From Candidatus Oceanisphaera merdipullorum (GTDB taxonomy: Bacteria; Pseudomonadota; Gammaproteobacteria; Enterobacterales; Aeromonadaceae): DNA of 64,000 bases. Positions 11,406-20,425 of the stretch are shown here, one piece after another; positions within the stretch are counted from its first letter, which is position 1; every line of letters begins with the position of its first letter. The notes under the pieces were generated by a model. That model saw only the letters and a list, made by a program, of their open reading frames with translations, was not told where the DNA came from and did not search any database. Position numbers and translations under genes: made by a program. The stretch is taken from assembly GCA_018883865.1 (NCBI GenBank), contig JAHLFI010000008.1, positions 1 through 64,000 of the forward strand. The letters run 5' to 3'.

Positions 11406-11765
11406 TGGTGGAGCTGGCGGGATTTGAACCCGCGTCCGAAAAACCTACATCGTCGGTACTACATGCGTAGTCAGTCATTACATTCGCCATCTGCTGCGGA
11501 CAGACACGCCACAGAATAACTAGCCTAAATTAGTTTTAATGCTTCCACCGTTAGGCACGATTTCCACACGATTCTGTGAAATATGACCTTCCAATTCCCT
11601 AAGTCACAGACAAGCTAGGGTAGAAGGGCTCTAACAGGTTATTAAGCTGCTAGTGCGTAGTTTTCGTCGTTTGCGACTATTTTTTTGCGATTTTTTAACG
11701 AGGCCTATCGCACCTCGGCATGCACCTAGGAGTTCGAGAATCTCGTCGAATCCAGAATCAGCCCC
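11406..11765 (-). ncRNA. ssrA: tmRNA (transfer-messenger RNA, ssrA)
   Basis: 360-nt RNA that rescues ribosomes stalled on broken mRNA together with SmpB. The 5' end GGGGCTG pairs with CAGCTCC before the terminal ACCA (3' end at 11406), giving the 7-bp alanine-tRNA-like acceptor stem; the T arm with GGTTCAAATCC is present. The tag reading frame lies at 11674 down to 11642 on the minus strand: GCA resume codon, then AAC GAC GAA AAC TAC GCA CTA GCA GCT, stop TAA. The added peptide is therefore (A)ANDENYALAA, the same as in enterics. smpB lies directly upstream on the same strand. Confidence 0.97.
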
Positions 11766-11807
11766 AAGTCCGTTTATGGTATGGCAATTTTTGCCTAACC
11801 ACAAGTA

Positions 11808-12293
11808 TTAACGATTTTTATGTTTCATCATGCGGTCTTTCTCGCGCTTCCAGTCCCGTTCTTTTACGTCTTGGCGCTTGTCGTGGTCTTTTTTACCTTT
11901 CACCAAGCCAATTTCAATTTTCACCCAAGACTGAGACCAGTACAGCGCTAGCGGCACCAAGGTATAACCGTCGCGATCCAGCAGAGTGGCTAGCCGGTCG
12001 AGCTCGCGCCGTTTAAGGAGTAGCTTACGTGAGCGCATGGGATCGCACACTACGTGAGTAGAGGCCATGTTAAGGGGAGTAATGGTAGCGGCAAACAAGA
12101 AAGCTTCGCCGTTACGTATAAAGACGTAAGAATCAGCGATGTTGGCTTTGCCAGCCCGCATTGCTTTTACTTCCCAGCCTTGTAGCTCCAGCCCAGCTTC
12201 ATACTTTTCTTCGACATAGTATTCGTGCCGTGCCTTCCTATTGAGGGCAATGGTGCTGGAACCGACTTTTTTCTTCGCTTTGTTTTTTGTCAT
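11808..12293 (-). CDS. smpB: SsrA-binding protein SmpB
   Basis: Small basic protein that binds the tRNA-like domain of tmRNA and mimics a codon-anticodon pair in the empty A site. 161 residues. It begins MTKNKAKKK and contains [24 protein letters not shown] and [17 protein letters not shown], ending in the disordered basic tail [24 protein letters not shown] longer in-frame start at 12326 would add 11 residues with no family match; the ATG at 12293 matches E. coli SmpB. It is directly upstream of ssrA, its functional partner. Confidence 0.97.
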   Translation of the reverse strand: MTKNKAKKKVGSSTIALNRKARHEYYVEEKYEAGLELQGWEVKAMRAGKANIADSYVFIRNGEAFLFAATITPLNMASTHVVCDPMRSRKLLLKRRELDRLATLLDRDGYTLVPLALYWSQSWVKIEIGLVKGKKDHDKRQDVKERDWKREKDRMMKHKNR

Positions 12294-12474
12294 AGTAGCG
12301 CCATTATACGGTGCCAATGATGGCATTGGAATTGCTGATACAGCAACTGCGTGTTTTTCATACGTATTTCGCGATAATGCTACGTTTATCTCAGCCTAAT
12401 TGTCATGAATCGACAGCCGTGAGTCCAACGAAGATTAGTGTTAAAATCGAGTCGATTTGCTGTCAGGAGAGATT

Positions 12475-12924
12475 ATGCCGAGTATTACTCGCAGTGCTTT
12501 AGTGATGTTTAGTGCACAACAAATGTATGAGTTGGTCAATGATATTGACGCTTATCCGCAATTTTTGCCAGGTTGTGTGGCAAGCCGTGTGGTCTCGCAG
12601 TCGGATAATACCATTACTGCTACCCTAGATGTATCTAAGGCCGGCATTCGCAAGACTTTTACTACCCGTAATGTGCTAACCCCTTATCAGCATATTCGCG
12701 TCGAGTTAGTCGATGGGCCTTTTAAGGCACTTAATGGTGGCTGGACCTTTACGCCCTTAGATGAAGACGCCTGTAAAGTGGAGTTGGAATTGTATTTTGA
12801 GTTTACGTCCCGCTTAGTGGAATTTGCGTTTGGGGGCATATTCAAAGAGCTAGCGAATGCCATGGTGCATTCCTTTAGTGAGCGAGCAAGAGAGGTTTAT
12901 GGCCATGAGTCTTATCCAGGTTGA
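12475..12924 (+). CDS. ratA: RatA-type START/polyketide cyclase-like protein
   Basis: 149-residue START-domain protein (Coq10/PasT family). In E. coli RatA (PasT) is linked to ribosome subunit association and persistence, and Coq10 relatives bind ubiquinone. The sequence reads MPSITRSALVMFSAQQMYELV, then DIDAYPQFLPGC and GPFKALNGGWTFTPL, all family features. An upstream in-frame start at 12457 is possible, but AGGAGA just before the ATG at 12475 decides for it. Its 3' end overlaps ratB. Confidence 0.93.
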   Translation: MPSITRSALVMFSAQQMYELVNDIDAYPQFLPGCVASRVVSQSDNTITATLDVSKAGIRKTFTTRNVLTPYQHIRVELVDGPFKALNGGWTFTPLDEDACKVELELYFEFTSRLVEFAFGGIFKELANAMVHSFSERAREVYGHESYPG

Positions 12925-13297
12925 GGTGGTGTATGCGCTGCCTTATAAGCAAGTGGTGTTGACCCAAAACATTAGGCCCGATTGTGACGTGGCTAAGGTC
13001 ATTGCTCAATCTGGTATCTTGCAGCTGTACCCAGAGATTGATTTAAATGTGAATATGGTGGGGGTGTTTGGCAAACAGGTTAAGTTAGGCAGCCATTTGC
13101 GACCCGGAGACAGAGTGGAGATTTACCGACCTTTATTAGCTGACCCTAAAGATATTCGTCGTCGTCGTGCAGAGCAAGCCAAAGAAGAAGGGCGAGCCGA
13201 TAAGGTGACGGGAGGGCGGCCTCATTCAGGGCGAGCTGACGTACAAGTAAGGAAAAATCAAGATCAGGAAGGAGAAGATACGACGGATGAGTCATGA
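12899..13297 (+). CDS. RatB/RnfH family ubiquitin-like protein with C-terminal extension
   Basis: 132 residues if it starts at the ATG at 12899 (GAGAGG at 12889-12894); an in-frame ATG at 12905 also fits. The first 95 residues match the RnfH/RatB beta-grasp family (VEVVYALPYKQ, DLNVNMVGVFGKQVKL, GDRVEIYRPLLADPKDIRRRRAE). Homologues usually stop there; this one carries about 35 more highly charged, low-complexity residues. It overlaps ratA by 26 bp, the usual toxin-antitoxin-like arrangement, but a toxin role is doubtful and the function remains unclear. Confidence 0.88.
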   Translation: MAMSLIQVEVVYALPYKQVVLTQNIRPDCDVAKVIAQSGILQLYPEIDLNVNMVGVFGKQVKLGSHLRPGDRVEIYRPLLADPKDIRRRRAEQAKEEGRADKVTGGRPHSGRADVQVRKNQDQEGEDTTDES

Positions 13298-13302
13298 AAG
13301 CA

Positions 13303-13336
13303 TTCAGCACCTCGAGAGAGTACTCGGTGTGCTGAA
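13303..13336. repeat. Inverted repeat between convergent ratB and bamE
   Basis: TTCAGCAC (13303-13310) and GTGCTGAA (13329-13336) pair perfectly; after one mismatch TCGAG pairs with CTCGG. There is no T-tract on either side, so it is a stable mRNA 3' hairpin rather than a classical terminator. Confidence 0.6.
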
Positions 13337-13401
13337 GCGTCTAAACATTCAGCGTAATTTATGCCAGAAAGCGCCTACTAGGCAAAGAGTGAACGTAAAA
13401 G

Positions 13402-13740
13402 TTATAAACCCTGATCAAAATTGACCGGTGCGGCAAAGTCTCCGCTTACTGTCAATAAGGCATCATTGCTAAATTCGAGCACTAGCTGCTTTTGTTCGAC
13501 GGCACCACGCCCAGGTTTAAAGTAGAACATATAAACCCAGCGTTCATGGTTGAAACTGTCCAAGCTCATGGGGTTGCCCAGTAAAAAGCGGACTTGTTCT
13601 TGAGTCATGCCACGGCGTAGTTGGTCTACTTGCTTGGCTTCTATGTAGTTGCCTTGTGGAATATCTATTTTATATACCAAGCCGCAGCCCATTAGAGGCA
13701 GGGTTAACATTATCGGTAAAATCAAGGTTTTGAGTTGCAT
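13402..13740 (-). CDS. bamE: Outer-membrane assembly lipoprotein BamE (SmpA)
   Basis: Small lipoprotein of the BAM complex, which folds beta-barrel proteins into the outer membrane. 112 residues with a type II signal peptide and lipobox LMGC (Cys19). The SmpA/OmlA domain is recognisable: QVDQLRRGMTQEQVRFLLGNP followed by RWVYMFYFKPG. The ATG at 13740 has AGGA about 12 bp upstream. It is convergent with ratAB, which is the standard smpB-ratA-ratB-bamE neighbourhood. Confidence 0.95.
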   Translation of the reverse strand: MQLKTLILPIMLTLPLMGCGLVYKIDIPQGNYIEAKQVDQLRRGMTQEQVRFLLGNPMSLDSFNHERWVYMFYFKPGRGAVEQKQLVLEFSNDALLTVSGDFAAPVNFDQGL

Positions 13741-13977
13741 ATGGCACTATATCCTGTGTGACTTCTGGCCATGATAGCGACTGTGATTGAGCTTGTAAAA
13801 GCCGAAGCGACACTTATGTTTTAGATGTGATATTAACTCAGCCCAGTTTAGGGTTTTAGCCTTGGGTTTAGGGGCACTGCCAGTAGGCGCAAAGCAGACA
13901 ATGTTACCGCTATCAAACAAGTATCAGGCTGAGTGACGAACGTTAAGCGATATTAATTTAATGACTAAGCGAGCAAT

Positions 13978-14736
13978 ATGACAAAACATGTTTTTCACCT
14001 AGGGATCACGGATGACGACTTACAAGGTGCTCACTTGGCTATTTTGCCCGGTGATCCAGAGCGAGTAGCGCGTATCGCCAGTCAATTAGAGGGTGCTCGT
14101 CCTTTGGCTAACAGGCGCGAATTTAGTTCTTGGTTTGGCGAGTTAGCTGGAAAGCCTGTGGTGGTGTGTTCCACAGGTATTGGTGGCCCTTCTACCTCAA
14201 TAGCTTTGGAAGAGCTGGCGCAACTGGGCATTACTACTTTTTTGCGCATTGGCACTACGGGTTCCATTCAGCCGCAGGTTAAGGTGGGTGACATGATCAT
14301 TACTAATGCAGCGGTTCGCTTAGATGGAGCCAGTCGGCATTTCGCACCTTTAGCCTTCCCCGCAGTGGCGGATTTTGATTGCAGCTGTGCGCTCGTGGAT
14401 GCGGCGCGCGAATTAGGCTTAAGCCCACATGTGGGTATTACCGTCTCGTCTGATACGTTTTATCCTGGCCAAGAGCGCTATGACACTTATTCAGGGCGAG
14501 TGACCCGAGAGCTGCAAGGTAGTCTTAAAGAATGGCAAGCCATGGGCGTACTTAATTATGAGATGGAGTCCGCGACGCTATTCACCTTTTGTGCCAGTCA
14601 GGGCTTAAAGGCGGGCTGCATTGCAGGAGTGATCGTTAATCGCATTGAACAAGAGACGCCAGACCCTGTACAAGTTCAAGCCACCGAGCGACAAGCGATT
14701 GATATCGTATTGGGCGCAGCTCGCCGCTTAGTTTAG
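13978..14736 (+). CDS. udp: Uridine phosphorylase
   Basis: Pyrimidine salvage: uridine plus phosphate gives uracil and ribose-1-phosphate. 252 residues, the E. coli length. PNP/UDP family features: [12 protein letters not shown] near the N-terminus, [29 protein letters not shown] and [10 protein letters not shown] (substrate-binding Glu-Met-Glu region). The ribosome-binding site is weak. The 237-bp region upstream holds no convincing CRP or CytR site. Confidence 0.95.
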   Translation: MTKHVFHLGITDDDLQGAHLAILPGDPERVARIASQLEGARPLANRREFSSWFGELAGKPVVVCSTGIGGPSTSIALEELAQLGITTFLRIGTTGSIQPQVKVGDMIITNAAVRLDGASRHFAPLAFPAVADFDCSCALVDAARELGLSPHVGITVSSDTFYPGQERYDTYSGRVTRELQGSLKEWQAMGVLNYEMESATLFTFCASQGLKAGCIAGVIVNRIEQETPDPVQVQATERQAIDIVLGAARRLV

Positions 14737-14774
14737 GCCAGCTTTATTTAAGGTCTAATCATCTGCTCATTTAT

Positions 14775-14806
14775 AAGCCTCGAGTTGTGACAACTCGAGG
14801 CTTTTT
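14775..14806 (+). terminator. Bidirectional-type terminator between udp and recN
   Basis: A perfect 13-bp palindromic stem (AAGCCTCGAGTTG at 14775-14787 and its complement at 14791-14803) with a 3-nt loop. On the plus strand it runs into five Ts, so it mainly serves udp, while recN ends only 9 bp away on the other strand. Confidence 0.92.
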
Positions 14807-14814
14807 CTTCCCGT

Positions 14815-16479
14815 TTAGCTGACCAATAGATCCTGAGCATTGGCCAAGGTGTTGGCTGTAATTTTGTCTCCGCCAAGCAAGCGCGCCAGCTCTTGTAAGC
14901 GACTGTTTGTGTCCAACTCTTGCATACGAGTTTGGGTTTCGTGCTTATCGCTGTTCTTGCTGACAAAGTAATGCTGATGGCCATTGCCGGCCACTTGCGG
15001 CAGGTGGGTGATCACCAACACTTGAGTGGAGTCACCGAGCTGGCGTAATAATTTACCCACTACAGCCGCCGTGGGGCCGCTGACGCCCACATCTACTTCA
15101 TCAAAAATGAGCGTCGGTGTTTCAACCTTTTGCGCCGTGATCACTTGAATGGCTAAGCTGATGCGTGACAATTCACCGCCAGAGGCCACCTTAGCTAAGG
15201 GACTCATGGGTTGACCTGGGTTGGTGCTCACCAAGAAGTCGACTTTATCTATGCCCAAGGGAGAGAAACCGGCATTGTCATCGGCGGTCACGGTAATTTC
15301 AAAACGGCCGTGCTCCATGCTCAGCTGATGTAAGCTTTGGGTAATCTGGCTATTTAACGACTGGGCGTAGCGTTGGCGGCTGTGACTGAGTCGCTCGGCT
15401 GCTTGTAAAAACAGTACTTTGGCCTGAATAACTTCTTCATCAAGCTCCTGTAATCTGTGGTTGTTGCTATCCATCTCCGCCAGTTGGCTTCTTATTTGTA
15501 GGTGGAACTGCGATAACTCCACCGGTGGCACATGATGTTTACGGGCCAGCTCCATCACTTTGGTCATGCGGGCTTCAACTTCATGCAAACGTTCTGGATC
15601 CAGTTCTAAGCGATCTAAATAGCGGTTTAGCTCTATGTGGCCTTCTTCTAATTGAATCAGACTGCTTTCTATCATCTCTTGCACTGGGCTCAGTAGCGCA
15701 TCCATTTGGCACAAATCAGTGACGACCTTTAAGCCTTGGCGTAATTGCTGCAGGGCATTACTGTCATCACCGTCGCCTAAGATGTTTAACGCCAGCTGAC
15801 AGTCGTTTAATAGCTCGGCTCCATTGGCTAGACGTGCATGCTCTGCTTCTAACTCTGGGAATTCATCCGTGTTTAAGGCTAACTCGTCAAGCTCAGCCAC
15901 TTGATATTCGAGCAGCTGACGCTGGGCTTGCCACTGTGCTTGTTCGAGTTTCAGTTGTTTGCGCTCATTACTCAGTTGGCGCCACAATTGATAATGTTTA
16001 CTGGATTTTTGCAGTAGTTGATGATGCCCTGCATAGGCGTCAAGCAAGGTGCGTTGATAATCTGATTTTTGTAGCGCTTGATGGGCATGTTGACCATGGA
16101 TATTGATCAGCAAGGCGCCCAATGCTTTCAATTGGGCTAAGGGCACAGGCATGCCATTAATATAGCCTCGAGAACGGCCTTCTGGCGTTAAGGTGCGGCG
16201 CAGTATGCATTCATCTTGTTCATCCAGCTCTTGCTCATTCAGCCAAGCTTTAACGCGAGGTAGTTTATCGATACGAAAACGGGCGCTAATGTCGGCTTTA
16301 TCGGCTCCGGGTCTTACCGAGTCCGAGTCACCGCGCTCACCAAGCGCTAACGCTAATGCATCAATGGCGATCGACTTACCGGCACCGGTTTCACCCGTGA
16401 TACTGGTCATGCCGGCACGCAAGTCCAGCTCAAGAAAAGAAACGATGGCAAAATTACTGATGGTGAGCTGAAGTAACAT
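14815..16479 (-). CDS. recN: DNA repair protein RecN (SMC-like ATPase)
   Basis: Cohesin-like ATPase used in recombinational repair of double-strand breaks. 554 residues. It begins MLLQLTISNFAIV with Walker A GETGAGKS near residue 35, has a long central coiled-coil region (about 150-370), and ends with the ABC signature VASGGELSRISLAIQ and Walker B TLIFDEVDVGVSG. The ATG at 16479 has an AGGGGA ribosome-binding site; longer in-frame starts (to 16626) run through the LexA boxes and the end of nadK and are rejected. It is SOS-controlled by two LexA boxes just upstream. Confidence 0.97.
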   Translation of the reverse strand: MLLQLTISNFAIVSFLELDLRAGMTSITGETGAGKSIAIDALALALGERGDSDSVRPGADKADISARFRIDKLPRVKAWLNEQELDEQDECILRRTLTPEGRSRGYINGMPVPLAQLKALGALLINIHGQHAHQALQKSDYQRTLLDAYAGHHQLLQKSSKHYQLWRQLSNERKQLKLEQAQWQAQRQLLEYQVAELDELALNTDEFPELEAEHARLANGAELLNDCQLALNILGDGDDSNALQQLRQGLKVVTDLCQMDALLSPVQEMIESSLIQLEEGHIELNRYLDRLELDPERLHEVEARMTKVMELARKHHVPPVELSQFHLQIRSQLAEMDSNNHRLQELDEEVIQAKVLFLQAAERLSHSRQRYAQSLNSQITQSLHQLSMEHGRFEITVTADDNAGFSPLGIDKVDFLVSTNPGQPMSPLAKVASGGELSRISLAIQVITAQKVETPTLIFDEVDVGVSGPTAAVVGKLLRQLGDSTQVLVITHLPQVAGNGHQHYFVSKNSDKHETQTRMQELDTNSRLQELARLLGGDKITANTLANAQDLLVS

Positions 16480-16503
16480 GATAAATCCCCTGCACAAAGT
16501 ATA

Positions 16504-16519
16504 CTGTTTATAAAAACAG
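16504..16519 (-). promoter_or_regulatory. LexA (SOS) box 1 of recN
   Basis: Perfect CTGT-N8-ACAG with the A+T-rich core TTATAAAA, extended to TACTGT...ACAGTA. It lies 24 bp upstream of the recN ATG and should cover its promoter. Confidence 0.93.
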
Positions 16520-16523
16520 TATA

Positions 16524-16539
16524 CTGTGGTTTTGTACAG
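16524..16539 (-). promoter_or_regulatory. LexA (SOS) box 2 of recN
   Basis: A second perfect CTGT-N8-ACAG whose half-sites lie exactly 20 bp from those of box 1 (two helical turns), suggesting cooperative LexA binding. Both boxes fit in the gap between the nadK stop (16580) and recN. Confidence 0.88.
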
Positions 16540-16579
16540 TGGCAAGAATAAAGTGCAGCTGCAAGCGCCTAGCGTTGGC

Positions 16580-17464
16580 TTAAAACAATTTGCTGCCCCA
16601 GCCCAGCTTGCTGCGCAATACTTCAAAGTAGTTATGTCCTCTGGGGTGCAAGAGTTTCAGCTTATGTGGGCTTTTATTGATGTGAATTTCATCCCCTGGT
16701 TGTACTGCCAGTGAGACATGGCCATCGCAGCTGACCAACATTTGGCTAGTTTTGTTGTTTGGGGAGAGTACTAACTTTACTTGCGAGTCGGCGTCTATCA
16801 CTATCGGCCGGCAACTCAGGGTATGTGGGAACATAGGGACCAGAGTGATAGCGTTGAGGTTAGGCGTGACAATGGGGCCTCCCGCAGACAGAGAGTAGGC
16901 GGTTGAGCCTGTGGGGGTGGCCACTATCATGCCATCGGCGCGCTGACTGTACATGAAGACGCCATTGATATAGACCTCAAATTCTATCATATGGGCAATT
17001 TTACCTGGATGTAATACCGCCTCATTCATAGCGGTATTGCTGGCCTTAAGCTGGCCGTGACGGTGCACTTGAGTTTCCAGTAAAAAGCGCTGCTCCGCTT
17101 GATAGTCCCCAGCTAATAATCGGTCTAGCGGTTGCTCAAAACTGTCGGGGGATAAATCGGTTAAGAAGCCTAAGTTACCGCGGTTTACACCGACCACGGC
17201 TACATCAAAGCGTGCCAACACGCGCGCAGCACCCAGCATATTGCCGTCTCCGCCAACCACTATGGCTAAGTCGGCACGCTCGCCCAGCTCCACCATTTCT
17301 AACAGCTCAACATTCTCTAACCCTAACTGTTCACCGACGCGGCGCTCGATCACCACATTTAAACCTAAGCCTGCAAGGTGTTGATAGAGCGCGACTAAGG
17401 TTTGGTTGGCCCCTTCGTGATCGGGTTTGCCAATGAGCGCTATGGTATTAAATTCAGTTTCCAT
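16580..17464 (-). CDS. nadK: NAD kinase
   Basis: Phosphorylates NAD+ to NADP+ with ATP. 294 residues with the start at [14 protein letters not shown]; an upstream in-frame start at 17539 adds 25 residues without family match. GGDGN (residues 71-75) is the invariant nucleotide-binding motif. [29 protein letters not shown] and [17 protein letters not shown] follow. It is divergent from grpE and upstream of recN, the conserved gammaproteobacterial arrangement. Confidence 0.97.
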   Translation of the reverse strand: METEFNTIALIGKPDHEGANQTLVALYQHLAGLGLNVVIERRVGEQLGLENVELLEMVELGERADLAIVVGGDGNMLGAARVLARFDVAVVGVNRGNLGFLTDLSPDSFEQPLDRLLAGDYQAEQRFLLETQVHRHGQLKASNTAMNEAVLHPGKIAHMIEFEVYINGVFMYSQRADGMIVATPTGSTAYSLSAGGPIVTPNLNAITLVPMFPHTLSCRPIVIDADSQVKLVLSPNNKTSQMLVSCDGHVSLAVQPGDEIHINKSPHKLKLLHPRGHNYFEVLRSKLGWGSKLF

Positions 17465-17595
17465 GGATATCAACTCGGCGTAAGGGTGACTTGAGCAAAG
17501 TGGCCAGCTATATATAAATGAGGGCCGCGTAATCCTCATTCTAAATAACCCTATGCGTTAGTGCTACCTATGAGAGGTAATGATAAAAAAATTCT

Positions 17596-17624
17596 CTTGA
17601 ATTTTGCCATGGCCTCCCCCATAT
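17596..17624 (+). promoter_or_regulatory. Sigma-32 heat-shock promoter of grpE
   Basis: -35 CTTGAA at 17596-17601, a 15-bp spacer, and -10 CCCCATAT at 17617-17624. This is a near-perfect match to the RpoH consensus, 47 bp before the grpE start. Confidence 0.92.
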
Positions 17625-17670
17625 AACAGACAAGCAATAATGTTGACCAGAATATTGAAATGGAGACGAG

Positions 17671-18273
17671 ATGAGCGATAACAAATATCAGCCTGAAGTA
17701 GAGCAGGGCGTAGAGCAAGAGCCATTAACCGTAGATACCGCAGCGCTTGATCCTGAAGTTGTAGAGCCAGCCAGTGACGCTATTGTTGCAGATCTTGAAC
17801 TACAGCTCTCAGCCGCCAATGAACTGGCTCAAAGCGAGAAAGACAATGCATTGCGCGCCTTGGCGGAAATGGAAAATTTACGTCGTCGTGCGGCACAAGA
17901 TGTCGAAAAGGCGCAAAAGTTTGCTTTAGAAAAATTCGCCAGTGACTTATTGCCTGTAATCGACAGTCTAGAGCGCGCTCTCGAGCACACAGATAAAGAG
18001 AACGATGCCTTTAAGGCTGTGTATGAGGGCGTTGAGCTAACGCTAAAGTCGTTGTTAGGCACAGTCGAAAAATTTGGGGTGTTACAGATTGACCCTCAAG
18101 GTACGCCGTTTGATCCCAATAAACATCAAGCCATGAGCATGGTAGAAAGCGCCGACGTACCGCCTAATTCGGTGGTGGCTGTGATGATGAAAGGCTATGA
18201 ACTGAATGGTCGCGTGTTGCGGCCGGCCATGGTGATGGTGGCTAAAGGACCTGCGATTGACACCCAAGCCTGA
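17671..18273 (+). CDS. grpE: Nucleotide exchange factor GrpE
   Basis: Dimeric exchange factor that releases ADP from DnaK. 200 residues: an acidic, disordered N-terminus (about 1-45), a long coiled coil (about 45-120, with [45 protein letters not shown]) and the C-terminal beta-wing ([41 protein letters not shown]). The start has a GGAGA ribosome-binding site. It stands alone behind its own heat-shock promoter, next to the dnaKJ unit. Confidence 0.97.
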   Translation: MSDNKYQPEVEQGVEQEPLTVDTAALDPEVVEPASDAIVADLELQLSAANELAQSEKDNALRALAEMENLRRRAAQDVEKAQKFALEKFASDLLPVIDSLERALEHTDKENDAFKAVYEGVELTLKSLLGTVEKFGVLQIDPQGTPFDPNKHQAMSMVESADVPPNSVVAVMMKGYELNGRVLRPAMVMVAKGPAIDTQA

Positions 18274-18324
18274 ATGACTGTAACAACTTAATAGTACTAT
18301 TTATTTAAAAAATGTGAGCTCTGC

Positions 18325-18353
18325 CTTGAAACTTAAGCCAAGCAGCCGCATAT
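18325..18353 (+). promoter_or_regulatory. Sigma-32 heat-shock promoter of dnaK
   Basis: -35 CTTGAA at 18325-18330, a 15-bp spacer, and -10 CCGCATAT at 18346-18353 (one mismatch to CCCCATNT). It lies 60 bp before the dnaK ATG, with the same geometry as the grpE promoter. Confidence 0.88.
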
Positions 18354-18412
18354 ACAGTGTAAAGCGCAAATAACAGTGCTTACGTTTAATTCAGATATTG
18401 AGAGAGGATTTT

Positions 18413-20335
18413 ATGGGTAGAATCATCGGCATAGATTTGGGTACCACTAACTCTTGTGTGGCTATTTTGGACGGGGACAATCCGCGCGTTATCGAAAACG
18501 CCGAAGGTACCCGTACTACTCCTTCCATCATCGCCTATGCCGATGATGGCGAAACCTTGGTGGGTCAACCGGCTAAACGTCAGGCCGTGACTAACCCAGA
18601 GAATACGCTGTTTGCGATCAAGCGTTTAATCGGTCGTCGCTATGAAGACGAAGAAGTACAGCGTGATATTAAGCTGATGCCTTTCAAAATTGTCAAAGCC
18701 GACAACGGTGATGCTTGGGTAGAAGCCAAAGGCAAGAAAATGGCGCCGCCACAGGTGTCTGCCGAAGTTTTGAAAAAAATGAAGAAAACCGCCGAAGATT
18801 ACTTGGGCGAAGCGGTCACCGAAGCGGTAATTACGGTACCGGCTTATTTTAACGACGCTCAGCGTCAAGCGACTAAAGACGCGGGCCGCATCGCCGGTTT
18901 AGACGTGAAGCGTATCATCAACGAGCCGACAGCGGCGGCGTTTGCCTACGGCGTGAACAAGACCAAGGGCGATCGCAAAGTTGCCGTATACGACTTGGGC
19001 GGTGGTACTTTTGATATCTCCATCATCGAAATCGATGAGATGGACGGCGAGAAAACCTTCGAAGTATTGGCCACCAACGGCGACACCCACTTGGGTGGTG
19101 AAGACTTTGATAACCGCTTGATCAATTATTTAGTGGCAGAGTTTAAGCGCGAACAAGGCTTTGACTTAATGAATGATGTTTTGGCGCTGCAACGCTTAAA
19201 AGAAGCGGCAGAAAAAGCCAAGTGCGAGTTGTCTTCTGCTCAGCAAACCGACGTTAACTTGCCGTATATCACCGCCGATGCCTCAGGTCCTAAGCACTTG
19301 AACATCAAGCTGACGCGCGCCAAGTTAGAATCTTTGGTTGAAGACATGGTGACCAAGTCTTTAGAGCCAGTTAAAACTGCATTGAAAGACGCCGGCTTGT
19401 CAGTGACTGATATCGATGACGTAATTTTGGTAGGCGGTCAGACCCGTATGCCATTGGTGCAAAAAGCGGTAACGGATTTCTTCGGTCAAGAGCCACGCAA
19501 AGACGTGAACCCAGATGAAGCGGTAGCCGTGGGCGCTGCCATTCAAGGCGCCGTATTGTCTGGCGATAAGACTGACGTGTTATTGCTTGATGTCACCCCG
19601 CTGTCTTTAGGTATTGAGACTATGGGTGGCGTGATGACGCCCGTGATTGAGAAGAACACCACCATTCCGACTAAGAAATCACAGGTGTTCTCTACCGCAG
19701 ATGATAACCAAGCCGCCGTGACTATTCATGTGTTGCAAGGTGAGCGTAAGCGCTCCAGCGATAACAAATCTCTGGGTCAATTTAATCTGGAAGGTATTCG
19801 CCCTGCACCTCGTGGTTTACCGCAAGTTGAAGTAACATTTGACATAGATGCGGACGGTATCTTGCACGTGTCTGCGAAAGACAAAGACACCAACAAAGAG
19901 CAAAAAATTACCATCCAAGCGTCTTCTGGTTTAACGGAAGAAGAAATTGATGCCATGGTACGTTCGGCAGAAGCCAACGCCGAAGAAGATAAGAAATTTG
20001 CCGAGTTGGTAGCTACGCGTAACCAAGCTGATGGGTTGGTACATGCCACTCGTAAGCAATTAGAAGAAGCGGGTGATGCATTGGCCGCCGATGACAAGAG
20101 CGCCATTGAGTCTGCACTGAGCGAGCTTGAAACTGCTCTGCGCGGTGAAGACAAAGCCGATATCGAAGCTAAGCAGCAAGTTTTGCTTGAAGCCTCACAA
20201 AAACTGGCAGAAGTGGCACAGGCGAAAGCTCAAGCCGATGCCGGTCAAACGGGCGAGCCACAAGAAAGTGCAAAAAACGCAGATGACGATGTGGTCGATG
20301 CAGAGTTCGAAGAAGTTAAAGACGATAAAAAGTAA
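18413..20335 (+). CDS. dnaK: Chaperone protein DnaK (Hsp70)
   Basis: ATP-dependent Hsp70 chaperone, 640 residues. The nucleotide-binding domain starts [15 protein letters not shown] and includes [16 protein letters not shown] and [13 protein letters not shown]; the substrate-binding domain and helical lid follow, ending in the acidic EEVKDDKK tail of bacterial DnaK. AGAGAGGA precedes the ATG at 18413; an in-frame start 15 bp upstream lacks family support. It is followed by a hairpin and then dnaJ. Confidence 0.99.
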   Translation: MGRIIGIDLGTTNSCVAILDGDNPRVIENAEGTRTTPSIIAYADDGETLVGQPAKRQAVTNPENTLFAIKRLIGRRYEDEEVQRDIKLMPFKIVKADNGDAWVEAKGKKMAPPQVSAEVLKKMKKTAEDYLGEAVTEAVITVPAYFNDAQRQATKDAGRIAGLDVKRIINEPTAAAFAYGVNKTKGDRKVAVYDLGGGTFDISIIEIDEMDGEKTFEVLATNGDTHLGGEDFDNRLINYLVAEFKREQGFDLMNDVLALQRLKEAAEKAKCELSSAQQTDVNLPYITADASGPKHLNIKLTRAKLESLVEDMVTKSLEPVKTALKDAGLSVTDIDDVILVGGQTRMPLVQKAVTDFFGQEPRKDVNPDEAVAVGAAIQGAVLSGDKTDVLLLDVTPLSLGIETMGGVMTPVIEKNTTIPTKKSQVFSTADDNQAAVTIHVLQGERKRSSDNKSLGQFNLEGIRPAPRGLPQVEVTFDIDADGILHVSAKDKDTNKEQKITIQASSGLTEEEIDAMVRSAEANAEEDKKFAELVATRNQADGLVHATRKQLEEAGDALAADDKSAIESALSELETALRGEDKADIEAKQQVLLEASQKLAEVAQAKAQADAGQTGEPQESAKNADDDVVDAEFEEVKDDKK

Positions 20336-20364
20336 GTTAACCCCAGCGTATTAGCGCGCTTAGT

Positions 20365-20399
20365 GCGGGCGTTGGGATGCCAACGCCCGCCTTTGTTTT
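20365..20399 (+). terminator. Hairpin/attenuating terminator between dnaK and dnaJ
   Basis: A perfect 11-bp G+C-rich stem (20365-20375 with 20380-20390) and a GATG loop, followed by the T-rich CTTTGTTTT. It probably terminates only part of the transcripts, lowering dnaJ relative to dnaK. Confidence 0.75.
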
Positions 20400-20425
20400 A
20401 ACAGGACTCAGGTAAGTTTCAGCCT

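Noticed and set aside
11720..12016. 98-codon plus-strand frame across ssrA and smpB
   Set aside because: It overlaps the tmRNA 5' half and the smpB coding sequence on the other strand and has no ribosome-binding site or homology.
13826..13841. Possible CRP site upstream of udp (TGTGA-N6-CTCAG)
   Set aside because: Only the left half matches the CRP consensus; the right half does not.
14737..14984. Minus-strand frame through the udp-recN terminator
   Set aside because: It overlaps recN in a different frame and starts within it; recN is clearly the real gene.
16480..16626. N-terminal extension of recN to 16626
   Set aside because: It would translate both LexA boxes and the nadK 3' end; the ATG at 16479 has a good ribosome-binding site and matches the family start.
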